Source: a virus. From it: DNA of 60,896 nt. The stretch is taken from the IMG/VR virus record IMGVR_UViG_3300022723_000068, positions 1 to 60,896 of that record. One strand, given 5' to 3'. The notes under the pieces were generated by a model. That model was not told where the DNA came from. It did not search any database and saw only the letters and a program-made list of their open reading frames with translations. This document shows, in pieces, positions 26,767-33,874 of this stretch (its first letter is position 1; every line of letters begins with the position of its first letter). The translations under genes were made by a program, and so were the position numbers.

Positions 26767-27226
26767 CGAGAAGCTGCTCCAGACCCTGGACCTTCATATC
26801 CAATTGCTTCTTCTCGTTGTACTCAGGAATGTGGCGTCGAGCGTAGGCGAGAAGCAACGAATCAGAGTAGCGGCGGATGTAGGCGTGCTTCATCAGGGGC
26901 TTGCCGTCCTCGCCCATGATGGGCTCGCCGTCTTCGTCGAGCTCGTAGTCCATGACTGGTGAACCCTGATGAAAGCGCTTCTCATCCACACCGCTTATCG
27001 CGCGACGGTGGATCTCCGCCTCGATGCTGGCGCGGAACACGTCCATCGCCTCCTCCATCTCGGCGGCTAGTGCTTCATCGATCTTGCGTCGCTGATAGAT
27101 GTACGAAGTCGACACGCCGGCGACCTGACAGGCGTCGGCTATCCGACCTGTCTGCCCAAGCATCCGCATGAATGCTTTGCGTGACGGTCCGTCAAACTTG
27201 TAGGGATCTACGGGGATCTCATCCAC
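26690..27226 (-). CDS. terS: Terminase small subunit
   Basis: A 178-aa DNA-binding protein. The HTH is at about 20-50 (KAFMRMLGQTGRIADACQVAGVSTSYIYQRRKI), followed by helices with ASIEAEIHRRAISGVDE and a basic/acidic tail, the layout of many small terminases. I chose GTG at 27226 (VDEIPVDPYKFDGPSRKAF) with a GAGGA site, because the frame upstream loses coding character; a longer form to 27361 is possible. It recognises the packaging site. The decamer array just upstream is a candidate binding site. Confidence 0.75.
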   Translation of the reverse strand: MDEIPVDPYKFDGPSRKAFMRMLGQTGRIADACQVAGVSTSYIYQRRKIDEALAAEMEEAMDVFRASIEAEIHRRAISGVDEKRFHQGSPVMDYELDEDGEPIMGEDGKPLMKHAYIRRYSDSLLLAYARRHIPEYNEKKQLDMKVQGLEQLLDEIRPSTGLPSESDSFEHPGSTAKH

Positions 27227-27393
27227 GTGAGAGGGTCCTCGTTTGGTAGATGCGCCACATTGCGCAAGCGCGATCGTACTGCGACCAGGGAGCTCGTGGC
27301 CAGTTTTCGGCCTGAAGAATTGGGGAGTCTCAGGCCCAGACGATCGGAGTTCGGAGCCCAAGCCCAGACGGGGCGACTGGCCATAGGTCGGGA

Positions 27394-27708
27394 AGGTCGG
27401 TCAAGGTCGGTCACGATAAGCTATTGATCTTGAAAGATATGACCTACCTTCCCTACCTTCCCTACCTAAAAGAGAGGATAGGAAAGATAGGCAGATCGGG
27501 GTCTCGAGAGAATTTCTAGACCGAACTTCCAAACAGGGCGGCCAGGTCGGCCAGGTCGGTCTTTACCTTGTGCATCATACACTTAGAGTGACCGACCTGC
27601 CTTTTCAAGGTCGGTCATTACGGGCTAGGTCGGTCATTTTAGGGTCGGTCATCTCCAACCCCGTAAAATGAAAAAGGGCGCCTAGAGGCGCCCTCTGGTG
27701 ACCGACCT
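27394..27708. repeat. Array of nine AGGTCGGTCA-type decamers
   Basis: Forward copies begin at 27394, 27404, 27544, 27553, 27608, 27627 and 27642; inverted copies (TGACCGACCT) at 27589 and 27699. Two at the left are in perfect tandem, the others allow 1-2 changes and have irregular spacing. The stretch 27227-27862 has no convincing gene; besides this array it holds a CCCTACCTT-type pyrimidine tract at 27441-27478 and two terminators. Candidate roles: packaging site for the small terminase, replication origin iterons, or operators for a late regulator. Confidence 0.85.
27671..27694 (-). terminator. Rho-independent terminator
   Basis: On the minus strand AGGGCGCC-TCTA-GGCGCCCT is followed by TTTTTCATTTT. 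An 8-bp perfect GC-rich stem with a T-run. It ends transcripts coming from the small winged-helix gene before the structural operon and lies inside the decamer array. Confidence 0.85.
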
Positions 27709-27814
27709 TAGTCCAAGACGTCCATCTGATGGACGCTCGTCTACTCGACTAACCGGGGTCTTCTCCGTTTCGGCGGGCCTTTTCTTTGCCCGACAGAGAG
27801 AAACACCCGCCCAC

Positions 27815-27836
27815 AAAAAAGCCGCCCGAAGGCGGC
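27815..27836 (-). terminator. Rho-independent terminator
   Basis: On the minus strand GCCGCC-TTCG-GGCGGC is followed by six T. Stable tetraloop hairpin, 26 bases after the stop of the 27863-28168 gene. With the second terminator at 27671-27694 it makes a double stop between early and structural genes. Confidence 0.9.
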
Positions 27837-27862
27837 TTATCTGAGGCTCTTTGAGAGCTCTG

Positions 27863-28168
27863 TCAGGCGCTGAACACACCCTCTTCACTCTTCGCGATTT
27901 CGACCCCCTTCTTTTGAAGCTTCGAGATGATGTCGCGGGCGTAGGCCTTGCGAATGCTGAAGAGGGCCTGGATCTCGTCGACGGAGGCCCCGCCGGTCGT
28001 CAAGAGAGCCTTTACCAGGTTCTGCTTGGACGTCCGACCGATCGCCTTGATCGCCGTGTTCTTGTCCTTGAAGCGCTTGACCTTGGTCTCGTTGATAGCC
28101 GCCGAGATCTGGGCCAGTCGCGCGAGGGGCAGGCTGTGCAGCCCCGTGTTAGCCTTGCTTGTCGCCAT
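27863..28168 (-). CDS. Small winged-helix-like DNA-binding protein
   Basis: A 101-aa basic protein. I chose ATG at 28168 because it has an AGAGGAG site. The C-terminal part (SKQNLVKALLTTGGASVDEIQALFSIRKAYARDIISKLQKKGVEIAKSEEGVFSA) reads as a winged helix: three helices and a short beta wing, similar in outline to DUF3489-type proteins. It has its own promoter and two terminators, so it forms a single-gene unit next to the decamer array and could bind it. Regulator role inferred. Confidence 0.65.
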   Translation of the reverse strand: MATSKANTGLHSLPLARLAQISAAINETKVKRFKDKNTAIKAIGRTSKQNLVKALLTTGGASVDEIQALFSIRKAYARDIISKLQKKGVEIAKSEEGVFSA

Positions 28169-28209
28169 GGTACTCACTCCTCTGTGATGTTGTGTTCGGT
28201 GACGCACCT

Positions 28210-28238
28210 ATACTCTCAGATGCTTGGCAAGATGTAAA
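28210..28238 (-). promoter_or_regulatory. Sigma70-like promoter
   Basis: On the minus strand TTTACA, 17 bases, then GAGTAT, with ATCTGA just before the -10 box. Same -35 box and spacing as four other promoters in this early block. About 42 bases before the start of the 27863-28168 gene. Confidence 0.7.
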
Positions 28239-28255
28239 CCCCTCGCGCGACTATT

Positions 28256-28807
28256 TTACGCGTTCTCGGCCCTCTTCTGGTGACCTCCCTTCTCCCCCTC
28301 CAGCACGCTCTTGTACCGCACTTCAAGCTTTGTCACGTTGGCGTCGAGCGCGTCCTGCAGATCTCGCCCATTCGCCTGGAGGATGTAGCCCACGTTTCTC
28401 ATGACCTGCCCCAGGTGGTGGAGCCAGGTCCTCTGCTCGTACTCCCGACCGTCTCTGATCCACTTCTTGACCATCTCGGAGACCTCTTTGGTCGCACTGA
28501 TTAGCCTTATACCCGACAGAGCTCTTGTCTGGTAGGGCAGCTTCCTAAACCCGATCTTCGCGTGGACGTCCGTGAACGTGAGCCCCTGCCAGTCGGCCAG
28601 TACGGTGAGGTAGTAGAGCACGTCCCCGCACTCATCTACCAAGAGCTCCGTATTGGAGGGCTGCTCGTCGAGGACCTCGCAGACCTCGCCGGCCTCGCCG
28701 ATGACACCGAGACCGGCGATCGAGACCCCGCGTTCGGTGTGCCCGTCTGGCTCTGACCAGATCTTGAGAACGAACTTGGGGTAGTAGCTGGGGTGGATTC
28801 GGCCCAT
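28256..28807 (-). CDS. MazG-like nucleotide pyrophosphohydrolase
   Basis: A 183-aa protein starting at ATG 28807, overlapping the upstream stop (TAATG). Motif GEAGEVCEVLDE ... ELLVDECGDVLYYLTVLA (about 35-70) gives the E-x-x-E and E-x-x-D metal sites of MazG. The second half (HHLGQVMRNVGYILQANGRDLQDALDANVTKLEVRYKSV) repeats the MazG ending with KLxxRY. It hydrolyses NTPs or dNTPs, or the alarmone-related pool, to monophosphates. It lies next to another nucleotide pyrophosphohydrolase-like gene, so the unit probably reshapes the nucleotide pool. Confidence 0.8.
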   Translation of the reverse strand: MGRIHPSYYPKFVLKIWSEPDGHTERGVSIAGLGVIGEAGEVCEVLDEQPSNTELLVDECGDVLYYLTVLADWQGLTFTDVHAKIGFRKLPYQTRALSGIRLISATKEVSEMVKKWIRDGREYEQRTWLHHLGQVMRNVGYILQANGRDLQDALDANVTKLEVRYKSVLEGEKGGHQKRAENA

Positions 28808-29127
28808 TAGTGCACCCCCGCCTGTCCTGGACCGCCGACGCCTCCCGCCGGGACGCCGACCGACCTCACGATCTTCGGCTCTTCCGCGTGCTCTACCTCG
28901 ACCAGGAGGCACACGTCGTGCTCGTTGGTCGTACGGACGTTCTCGACCAGAGCGGCGTACATGTCGTCGCCTACGGCCTCGCGGAAGTCCTCCGCCTTCA
29001 CAGTCTCTTCGTTCTGAAGAAGAACGAGTACGCCGATCAGTGCGATACGTTGAGCGGCGAACTGGTCCATCGGTAGCTGGGCGGCCAGGTTGGTCGCCTG
29101 TCTATACCTAGGCATGATTACTTGCAT
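28807..29127 (-). CDS. Hypothetical protein
   Basis: A 106-aa protein between MazG and the diphosphohydrolase-like gene, with a GAGGAG ribosome site. Helical middle (AAQRIALIGVLVLLQNEETVKAEDFREAVGDDMYAALVENVRT) and a Gly/Pro/Val-rich tail. Coupled to mazG through TAATG. Not recognised. Confidence 0.5.
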   Translation of the reverse strand: MQVIMPRYRQATNLAAQLPMDQFAAQRIALIGVLVLLQNEETVKAEDFREAVGDDMYAALVENVRTTNEHDVCLLVEVEHAEEPKIVRSVGVPAGGVGGPGQAGVH

Positions 29128-29155
29128 TATGGTTCTCCTCTTGCTTGGGTTGGTG

Positions 29156-30421
29156 TTACAGTTCGACGATCTCGAGACCCTTGATCTCGGAGTCGGCTAC
29201 GAAGTTGCGGGCCTGCGACTTCGTCAGCTTGAGCGCGTGCTCGCGGCGGTTGCAGAACACCGGCAGCAGCCGGCCGGCCTTACAGACGCCTGAATCGATC
29301 GCCGTCAGATAGAAAAACGCGCCCTCGTACTCTTGGGCCACGATGCAGTTCTCCCGCCACAGCTTGATCTGGTGAGCTTCGACGACCACCGAAGGGTGCG
29401 CACGGAGAAACTCACGCATCCTACCGTAGCTCAGAACGGCCGCCTTCTCCTGCTCGTCGGCCCAGACCATATCGTCGAGTTTGTCTGACAACGTGTAGCC
29501 AAGCAGATACTGCTGCTGATCTGAGCGATAGATCCAGTAGCAGTCTTCCGTAGGCCCCGAGCCGATCACCGGCCACGGCCGCACGAACCCGCTGCTCTTC
29601 GGCATGGCGGCGACATACTTGTCGGCGTTTTCTTTCGGCATACGCAGGGCCTTATCTGGGTCTCGGGTCCAGGACGAGCCCGTCCCGCCAACCGTCTTCC
29701 CAAACTGGGCCAGGTACTCATCCGCGTTGTTCTGCACCACGTACTCTCGAGCCGTTGAGTAGGGTTGATTGGGTTCTTCAACCGACTTCTCGCCGGTCTC
29801 GAAAGACGGTGGCAGATCCGGATCTTCCACAAGCTTCTTGATGAGCTCGAGCATCTCTTCGTCTACGCTCGACGCCGCGTCTCCATCGATATCGACCTTC
29901 TGGTAGTAGACCTCTTTCTTCCGCACATGTACCTTCCATGGAAGCCCGTCGCCCTTGTGTTCGCGAGCCAGCCACCAGAGCACCTGCCTCGCGTCCGCCT
30001 CGCTATACCAGAAGGGCTCGACCTGCCAGACATTGCCGAACTCGTCTTCGGTGGGGTGGTGCCAGAGACCGCCGAGCTCGACAGCCTTCTCGACTTCGAG
30101 GTCTGCGTGGTCTTTGAGCCAGAAATAGAGCTCCGCCATCTTGTCCCAGATCTCGTGCGCGATGTGGAGCTCGCCCGACTCGTTGTCGTAGAGCCCGTTG
30201 AGATCGCCGGCGTGCTCGGCCTTCTTGCGGTCCATGTAGTGTCGGAAGCCGGCCTCTGCGTAGCGAGCGCCGCCATCCTCCAGGGTCTGGAAGTTCTTCG
30301 GTGCGTACTTGAAGGCGCCGAACGTCCCCACGAACACGGGGTGTTCGAGCGCCGACATGAAGTCCCCGAGCACGAGGTCGGGTCTCGGCTTGTTGCTGTC
30401 GTATTTGATGCCGTTACTCAT
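29156..30421 (-). CDS. dATP/dGTP diphosphohydrolase-like protein with C-terminal extension
   Basis: A 421-aa protein. The first 115 residues match the domain known from phage MazZ-type dATP/dGTP diphosphohydrolases (DUF5664): KYDSNKPRPDLVLGDFMSAL, FGAFKYAPKNFQTLEDGGARYAEAGFRHYMDRK, then ELHIAHEIWDKMAELYFW, which carries His/Glu metal ligands. The remaining 300 residues, acidic and without a known motif, make it far longer than the stand-alone domain. No PurZ-like gene was seen, so a 2-aminoadenine genome is not indicated. It may instead adjust dNTP levels with MazG. Confidence 0.7.
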   Translation of the reverse strand: MSNGIKYDSNKPRPDLVLGDFMSALEHPVFVGTFGAFKYAPKNFQTLEDGGARYAEAGFRHYMDRKKAEHAGDLNGLYDNESGELHIAHEIWDKMAELYFWLKDHADLEVEKAVELGGLWHHPTEDEFGNVWQVEPFWYSEADARQVLWWLAREHKGDGLPWKVHVRKKEVYYQKVDIDGDAASSVDEEMLELIKKLVEDPDLPPSFETGEKSVEEPNQPYSTAREYVVQNNADEYLAQFGKTVGGTGSSWTRDPDKALRMPKENADKYVAAMPKSSGFVRPWPVIGSGPTEDCYWIYRSDQQQYLLGYTLSDKLDDMVWADEQEKAAVLSYGRMREFLRAHPSVVVEAHQIKLWRENCIVAQEYEGAFFYLTAIDSGVCKAGRLLPVFCNRREHALKLTKSQARNFVADSEIKGLEIVEL

Positions 30422-30629
30422 CTTGATTCACTCCTCTTGCGTGATCCAGCGCCTGCATCAGTAGGAACGCAGCCTCGGCCCTGGACATGTGGCTTGAACG
30501 TACCACCAGTTCTCCGTGCTCGTAGCCGACGACGACTACGTCGGAGAGCTCGAAGTTCTGGGCGTCCGCCAGAGCCATCTCGGGCGTAAGATCGGTGCTC
30601 CCTGTGTACAGGTGCGTTACTTTAGACAA
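30414..30629 (-). CDS. Hypothetical small protein
   Basis: A 71-aa protein with beta strands (FELSDVVVVGYEHGELVVRSSHMS) and a C-terminal helix (RAEAAFLLMQALDHARGV). The pattern GY..GELVVRSSHMSRAEAAFLL is common in small phage proteins of unknown role. The start appears to be TTG at 30629. Its stop overlaps the downstream gene by 8 bases. Confidence 0.5.
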   Translation of the reverse strand: MSKVTHLYTGSTDLTPEMALADAQNFELSDVVVVGYEHGELVVRSSHMSRAEAAFLLMQALDHARGVNQDE

Positions 30630-30675
30630 TCATATTCTCTGTTTCTAGAACTGGCGGGGCGCGGGGCCTCGCCTG

Positions 30676-30960
30676 TCAATTGTTAATCTTAGCACGAAGT
30701 CGCCCGATACCACAGGTGCAGGGGTGGCTCGCGCCCATCGTCCTGTCACAGGATGTTAGATGGTCGTCCTCGGGCGCGTTGTCTAAGAACCTGCGGACCT
30801 GGCTCAAACACGCCGCCATGTGCAACAAGCTCCGCAAGTCCAAGATTCTGTTGATCGCCGCCGACACGACCATGATAGTGAGCCCGCCGCCGACGGTCAC
30901 CGTCACGAACAGAGCGGCCATGGCGCCTGTGAACTGCAGCGCCCAGCTTATAATCTCCAT
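30676..30960 (-). CDS. Small membrane protein
   Basis: A 94-aa protein starting at ATG 30960 behind AGGAGGATACAG. One strong and possibly two membrane segments lie at residues 5-37 (WALQFTGAMAALFVTVTVGGGLTIMVV). The C-terminal half is soluble with three cysteines (LTSCDRTMGASHPCTCGIG). It follows the HTH regulator gene by 11 bases. Function unknown. Confidence 0.55.
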   Translation of the reverse strand: MEIISWALQFTGAMAALFVTVTVGGGLTIMVVSAAINRILDLRSLLHMAACLSQVRRFLDNAPEDDHLTSCDRTMGASHPCTCGIGRLRAKINN

Positions 30961-30971
30961 CTGTATCCTCC

Positions 30972-31193
30972 TCAATCTACGCCGACCGCCAGGGCCGACA
31001 CGGTTACGTTCAGTGCGCGGGCGATCTTGACCAGTCGAAACATCGTCGTGCAGCCTCGGCCCGTCTCTATGTAGGAGATCTGTCTGTTCAACATGTTGAC
31101 CTCCGCCGCTAGCTGGCGCTGGGTCATCCCCGCTTTCTTGCGCCAGTATCTGATGTTCTGGCCGACCTTGTCGGCGATCTCTTGGTCAGCCAC
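30972..31193 (-). CDS. XRE-family HTH regulator
   Basis: A 73-aa single-domain HTH protein: QNIRYWRKKAGMTQRQLAAEVNMLNRQISYIETGRGCTTMFRLVKIARALNVTVSAL, a complete XRE fold with the recognition helix at MLNRQISYIE. Coupled to the peptide deformylase gene by an 8-base overlap. Such small regulators control early genes; nothing here marks it as a lysogeny repressor. Confidence 0.85.
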   Translation of the reverse strand: MADQEIADKVGQNIRYWRKKAGMTQRQLAAEVNMLNRQISYIETGRGCTTMFRLVKIARALNVTVSALAVGVD

Positions 31194-31620
31194 CCCAGCT
31201 CTCCGGCAAGATGCAGACCCCGTCGAGGTGGTCGATCTCGTGCTGCAGGCAGGCCCCCAGAAGATCTCGAGCTCGTCTTATCTTCACTGGTCGCCAGTTG
31301 AGATCGAAGCCCTCGACCGTGACGATCTTGTGGCGCTCTACTACGACTATCTCGCCCGGGAAGGAGAGGCACCCCTCTCTGGACCTGTATATCTGAGAGC
31401 TCCTCTTGGTGATTACGGGGTTGATGATGGCGAACGACCAGCCCAGTTGCTCGCGGCCGCCTACGATGAGCCTTAAGGATTCTCCGACCTGGGGAGCGGC
31501 GAGACCTACGCCGTTCTCGGCCTGCATGGTCTCGAGCATACCGGTCGCCAGCCAGTAGAGATCCTCGCCGCGCTCTACGGGCTCGGCGGATCGGTACAGG
31601 ACGTCGCGCTTGAGTTTCAC
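31186..31620 (-). CDS. def: Peptide deformylase
   Basis: A 144-aa metalloenzyme that removes the formyl group from new N-termini. All three motifs are intact: GVGLAAPQ (37-44), EGCLS (82-86) with the metal-binding Cys, and QHEIDH (126-131). It is about 25 residues shorter than host enzymes because the C-terminal helix is missing, as in other phage deformylases. It would keep translation products processed during infection. It is coupled to the HTH gene. Confidence 0.9.
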   Translation of the reverse strand: MKLKRDVLYRSAEPVERGEDLYWLATGMLETMQAENGVGLAAPQVGESLRLIVGGREQLGWSFAIINPVITKRSSQIYRSREGCLSFPGEIVVVERHKIVTVEGFDLNWRPVKIRRARDLLGACLQHEIDHLDGVCILPESWGG

Positions 31621-31668
31621 CCTCTTCTCCTCATAAGGTTCTTGAGTCTCGCGTAGTGGTCGCGTTTC

Positions 31669-32073
31669 TCATTCATGGTGGTAGTCCCCGTACAAACAGT
31701 GCAGAACTTCGTGCCCGATTGTGTCCGACCATACGTCGTCGACCAGTCGAGGCCCGGCGGTAGTGATTGTGCAGACGACTCGCCCGTTCTCGTCCGGCGG
31801 CTCGACCCACGCCCAGCCCCACTCGTCGCCGAGCTCCTCGATCGGCACGAACTCGAACTGGACCACGACCTTCTTTGCTACGAACTCAGGCTCGACCCAC
31901 TGGTCTAGGGACTCGACAACGACCCCGCACTCACTCCGCCCGCAGACGACTCCGGCTCTCATTCTGCCGTCCTCGATGTCGCGAATCTGCGTCAGCTGCA
32001 CCACGACGATGAACAACATGGCCAGCACCAGGGTCGCGGCGGCTAAGTAGCCTAGTGCACGCGAAGTAGTCAT
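31669..32073 (-). CDS. Membrane-anchored HExxH protein
   Basis: A 134-aa protein with an N-terminal membrane segment (ALGYLAAATLVLAMLFIVVVQL, residues 6-27) and a C-terminal DTIGHEVLHCLYGDYHHE. HEVLH is a zincin-type HExxH and the extra downstream histidines could be the third ligand. It is probably anchored in the inner membrane with the domain outside. Small phage proteins of this outline are common, but activity is not shown. Good GGAGGAG site. Confidence 0.55.
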   Translation of the reverse strand: MTTSRALGYLAAATLVLAMLFIVVVQLTQIRDIEDGRMRAGVVCGRSECGVVVESLDQWVEPEFVAKKVVVQFEFVPIEELGDEWGWAWVEPPDENGRVVCTITTAGPRLVDDVWSDTIGHEVLHCLYGDYHHE

Positions 32074-32139
32074 GAGAATCTCCTCCCTATATACTTGATG
32101 TCGAATCGGCCAGCGCGATGCGCTTCTATTGTTGGTCAG

Positions 32140-32157
32140 TCATTTCAGCGACTCCAC
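32140..32157. repeat. 18-bp direct repeat, copy 1
   Basis: TCATTTCAGCGACTCCAC occurs here and at 32280-32297, each time covering the stop of a small gene (protein end VESLK). The copies are 140 bases apart, so one gene lies exactly between them. A recombination join or duplication scar in the cassette array. Confidence 0.8.
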
Positions 32158-32283
32158 AATTTCCTTGATGTGGCGTTTGTGGGCTGCGTTGCATTTTGGG
32201 CATCCTTTAGGGCGCTCCCATGAGAGCCACCGATACCCACAAACTACGCATGTCCAATAGTAAGTACTGTGATTGCGAATCAT
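32140..32283 (-). CDS. Small zinc-ribbon-like protein
   Basis: A 47-aa protein starting at ATG 32283, which overlaps the upstream stop as ATGA. It has CVVCGYRW ... KGCPKCNAAHK, two CxxC knuckles that should bind zinc. It ends in VESLK, as does the gene upstream; 18 bases around both stops are identical. Likely DNA or RNA binding. Confidence 0.55.
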   Translation of the reverse strand: MIRNHSTYYWTCVVCGYRWLSWERPKGCPKCNAAHKRHIKEIVESLK

Positions 32284-32297
32284 TTCAGCGACTCCAC
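32280..32297. repeat. 18-bp direct repeat, copy 2
   Basis: Second copy of TCATTTCAGCGACTCCAC, spanning the stop of the 101-aa gene and the start of the 47-aa gene. Confidence 0.8.
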
Positions 32298-32585
32298 GAA
32301 AGCGACGATGATGGCGCGGGGCAGGGACTTCGGCTTTACCATGTTGCTCCAGTTTCCTTGCGGATCTGCAAGTCTCCACGCCTCACGACGATCCCGGCAT
32401 CCGTCTAGCATCCGCTCAAGACACGCCCCGGCTACTCGCCAGTCACGACAAAAACGCTTTGCCGAGATAGGAATAAAGGGGTCTTGCGGTGGTAAGTAGT
32501 AGGGGAACTTAACAGTTCCGGCAAGCTCACCTATCCCCGCCTCAACCAGCGCATCGCATAGCTGTTCGTCTGTGTAGTTAGTCAT
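32280..32585 (-). CDS. Hypothetical protein
   Basis: A 101-aa protein starting MTNYTDEQLCDALVEAGIGEL. The middle (FCRDWRVAGACLERMLDGCRDRREAW) is a pattern I recall from many small phage proteins that begin with DEQLxxAL. It starts by overlapping the upstream stop and is the third of about ten cassettes joined this way. Function unknown. Confidence 0.6.
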   Translation of the reverse strand: MTNYTDEQLCDALVEAGIGELAGTVKFPYYLPPQDPFIPISAKRFCRDWRVAGACLERMLDGCRDRREAWRLADPQGNWSNMVKPKSLPRAIIVAFVESLK

Positions 32586-32784
32586 CGCTCTGCCCCTCGC
32601 GGGCGGGCTTCCACTTCCAGTCCGGCTGCCATTCCCACTCGACCAACGGGTCCGATTCGCCTATGAACCATGCCTCAAGGTCGCTATCTTCTACCGCCCT
32701 GATCTCGCATGGCTCGACACGCTCACCTTGGCGCCACCAGTAGTAACCGGGTTCGGTTGGTTTCTCCGCGCTCCAATCAGTCAT
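32578..32784 (-). CDS. Hypothetical Trp-rich small protein
   Basis: A 68-aa protein, starting MTDWSAEKPTEPGYYWWRQGE. The WxxxKPxxPGYYWW pattern is a widespread small phage/prophage family. Ends REGQSDD, with the next ATG inside the stop region. Function unknown. Confidence 0.6.
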   Translation of the reverse strand: MTDWSAEKPTEPGYYWWRQGERVEPCEIRAVEDSDLEAWFIGESDPLVEWEWQPDWKWKPAREGQSDD

Positions 32785-33653
32785 TCGCCCTGCTCACCTT
32801 GAACAGTGAACTGACCAAGTTGCTCAAACGATACCCGGAAACCGGAAGCGTGCTTATGCCCGCCACCGCCGTACTGCTTTGCAATTTCTCCCACGTCAGC
32901 ACCATTATCTCGGCTGCGCAGGCTGAATACCCGCCCTTCTGGCGTATCCCAGTAGCACCCGGCAAACGGGTACTCATCGCCGCAGAGAAGGTGCCCGGCG
33001 TCGCTAGTGAGGGTATACGGAAGGTTCGCCATCGGGACGACGTGGCCCGCGATATTCATGGGCCGAGTAACGACACTGACCAGCTCGGCAATGTCCTTAT
33101 GGTGTTTCCGCTCGATGGCGGAGCCTTCCAACATTAATTCGCTCAATTCCGTGGCATACATTAGCCGTGTCCATACCTCGAAGTCGTAGGGATAGCTGAA
33201 TACCGCAGCCTGAATCTCTCGCGTGTGCGGCAGTTTGAAGCGCCATAGGTCGCGATCCTCGATATGATCGATCAACGGCGGTCGGGCAACGTTGTGGAAA
33301 AAGTCCCACGCAATACCGGCACCGCTGCGCTCCATGTCGAATACGGCGGCGAACGTCAATCCGCTTTCCAGCCAGTCCTCATATGACTCACCAGCCGACG
33401 GTAACCACTCTAGGTCCTCGGCGGCGGTTTTGTGGTGGTCCAGCACTAGCACGGACTTCGCCGTACCTACCATTTCTTCCAGAACTGGCCGCTTGTAGCT
33501 GAAATCAACCAAGATCACGTCCCGGTCGGCTGTGTCGGGCGGCTGGTCCTGATGCACGCCGGCATGGAACTCAATATCGCCAAGCGATTCGCGAACCGCC
33601 CACGCCGCGCCGAAGCCGTCAGCGCAATTCCCGTGATAGATGCAGATGGGCAT
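32781..33653 (-). CDS. DHH-family phosphoesterase
   Basis: A 290-aa phosphoesterase of the DHH / nanoRNase type. Motifs in order: CADGFGAAWA (Asp12), ILVDFSYKR (Asp50), LDHHKT (72-75), HIEDRDLW (near 130), and the C-terminal DHHA1 signature GGGGHKHASGF. All metal and phosphate contacts appear intact. Family members cut short oligoribonucleotides or cyclic dinucleotide products. In a phage it may recycle nucleotides or remove signalling nucleotides; the substrate cannot be told from sequence. Strong GGGAGG site before ATG. Confidence 0.85.
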   Translation of the reverse strand: MPICIYHGNCADGFGAAWAVRESLGDIEFHAGVHQDQPPDTADRDVILVDFSYKRPVLEEMVGTAKSVLVLDHHKTAAEDLEWLPSAGESYEDWLESGLTFAAVFDMERSGAGIAWDFFHNVARPPLIDHIEDRDLWRFKLPHTREIQAAVFSYPYDFEVWTRLMYATELSELMLEGSAIERKHHKDIAELVSVVTRPMNIAGHVVPMANLPYTLTSDAGHLLCGDEYPFAGCYWDTPEGRVFSLRSRDNGADVGEIAKQYGGGGHKHASGFRVSFEQLGQFTVQGEQGE

Positions 33654-33874
33654 AAAATTTCCTCCCGTTTCGATTGGTTAGAGCTGAGCAGCCTACGTGC
33701 AGCATCCACCGGGCCGTCCGGATCGTCACAGTTGTGTTCGCTGTGCTGCGTGTCTTCCAGAAGGTCGCCAAGAGCCTCACGCAGCCGCTCTATCTCGTCG
33801 GCTGCCTTTCGCATGTGATCGCCGCCGCAAATGCGACCCGGAATGCAGGTCCAGTCTTGCCATTTGTCAATCAT
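33515..33874 (-). CDS. Hypothetical protein with out-of-frame tail over next gene
   Basis: A 119-aa frame. Residues 1-75 (CIPGRICGGDHMRKAADEIERLREALGDLL, then a DPDGPVDAARRLLSS) look real and match a common small phage pattern. The last 45 residues overlap the DHH gene by 139 bases and are low-quality (SASARRGRF...). Either the native stop was lost when the cassette joined the DHH gene, or a long overlap is tolerated. Start overlaps the upstream stop as ATGA. Confidence 0.5.
   Translation of the reverse strand: MIDKWQDWTCIPGRICGGDHMRKAADEIERLREALGDLLEDTQHSEHNCDDPDGPVDAARRLLSSNQSKREEILCPSASITGIALTASARRGRFANRLAILSSMPACIRTSRPTQPTGT

Noticed and set aside
27208-27427. Short frames upstream of the small terminase on both strands
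   Set aside because: No ribosome site, low-complexity Arg/Ser sequence, overlapping in antisense.
27394-27708. CRISPR array
   Set aside because: The decamers are too short, occur in both orientations and have irregular spacing; there are no spacer-like units or cas genes.
28807-30421. 2-aminoadenine (Z) genome pathway
   Set aside because: Only a MazZ-like domain is present; no PurZ or DatZ-type gene recognised.
29765-30589. 274-aa plus-strand frame
   Set aside because: Antisense to the diphosphohydrolase-like gene; ends in low-complexity Arg/Ser/Pro.
30972-31193. Lysogeny repressor
   Set aside because: Single small HTH coupled to peptide deformylase, no integrase, no divergent cro-like partner or operator pairs.
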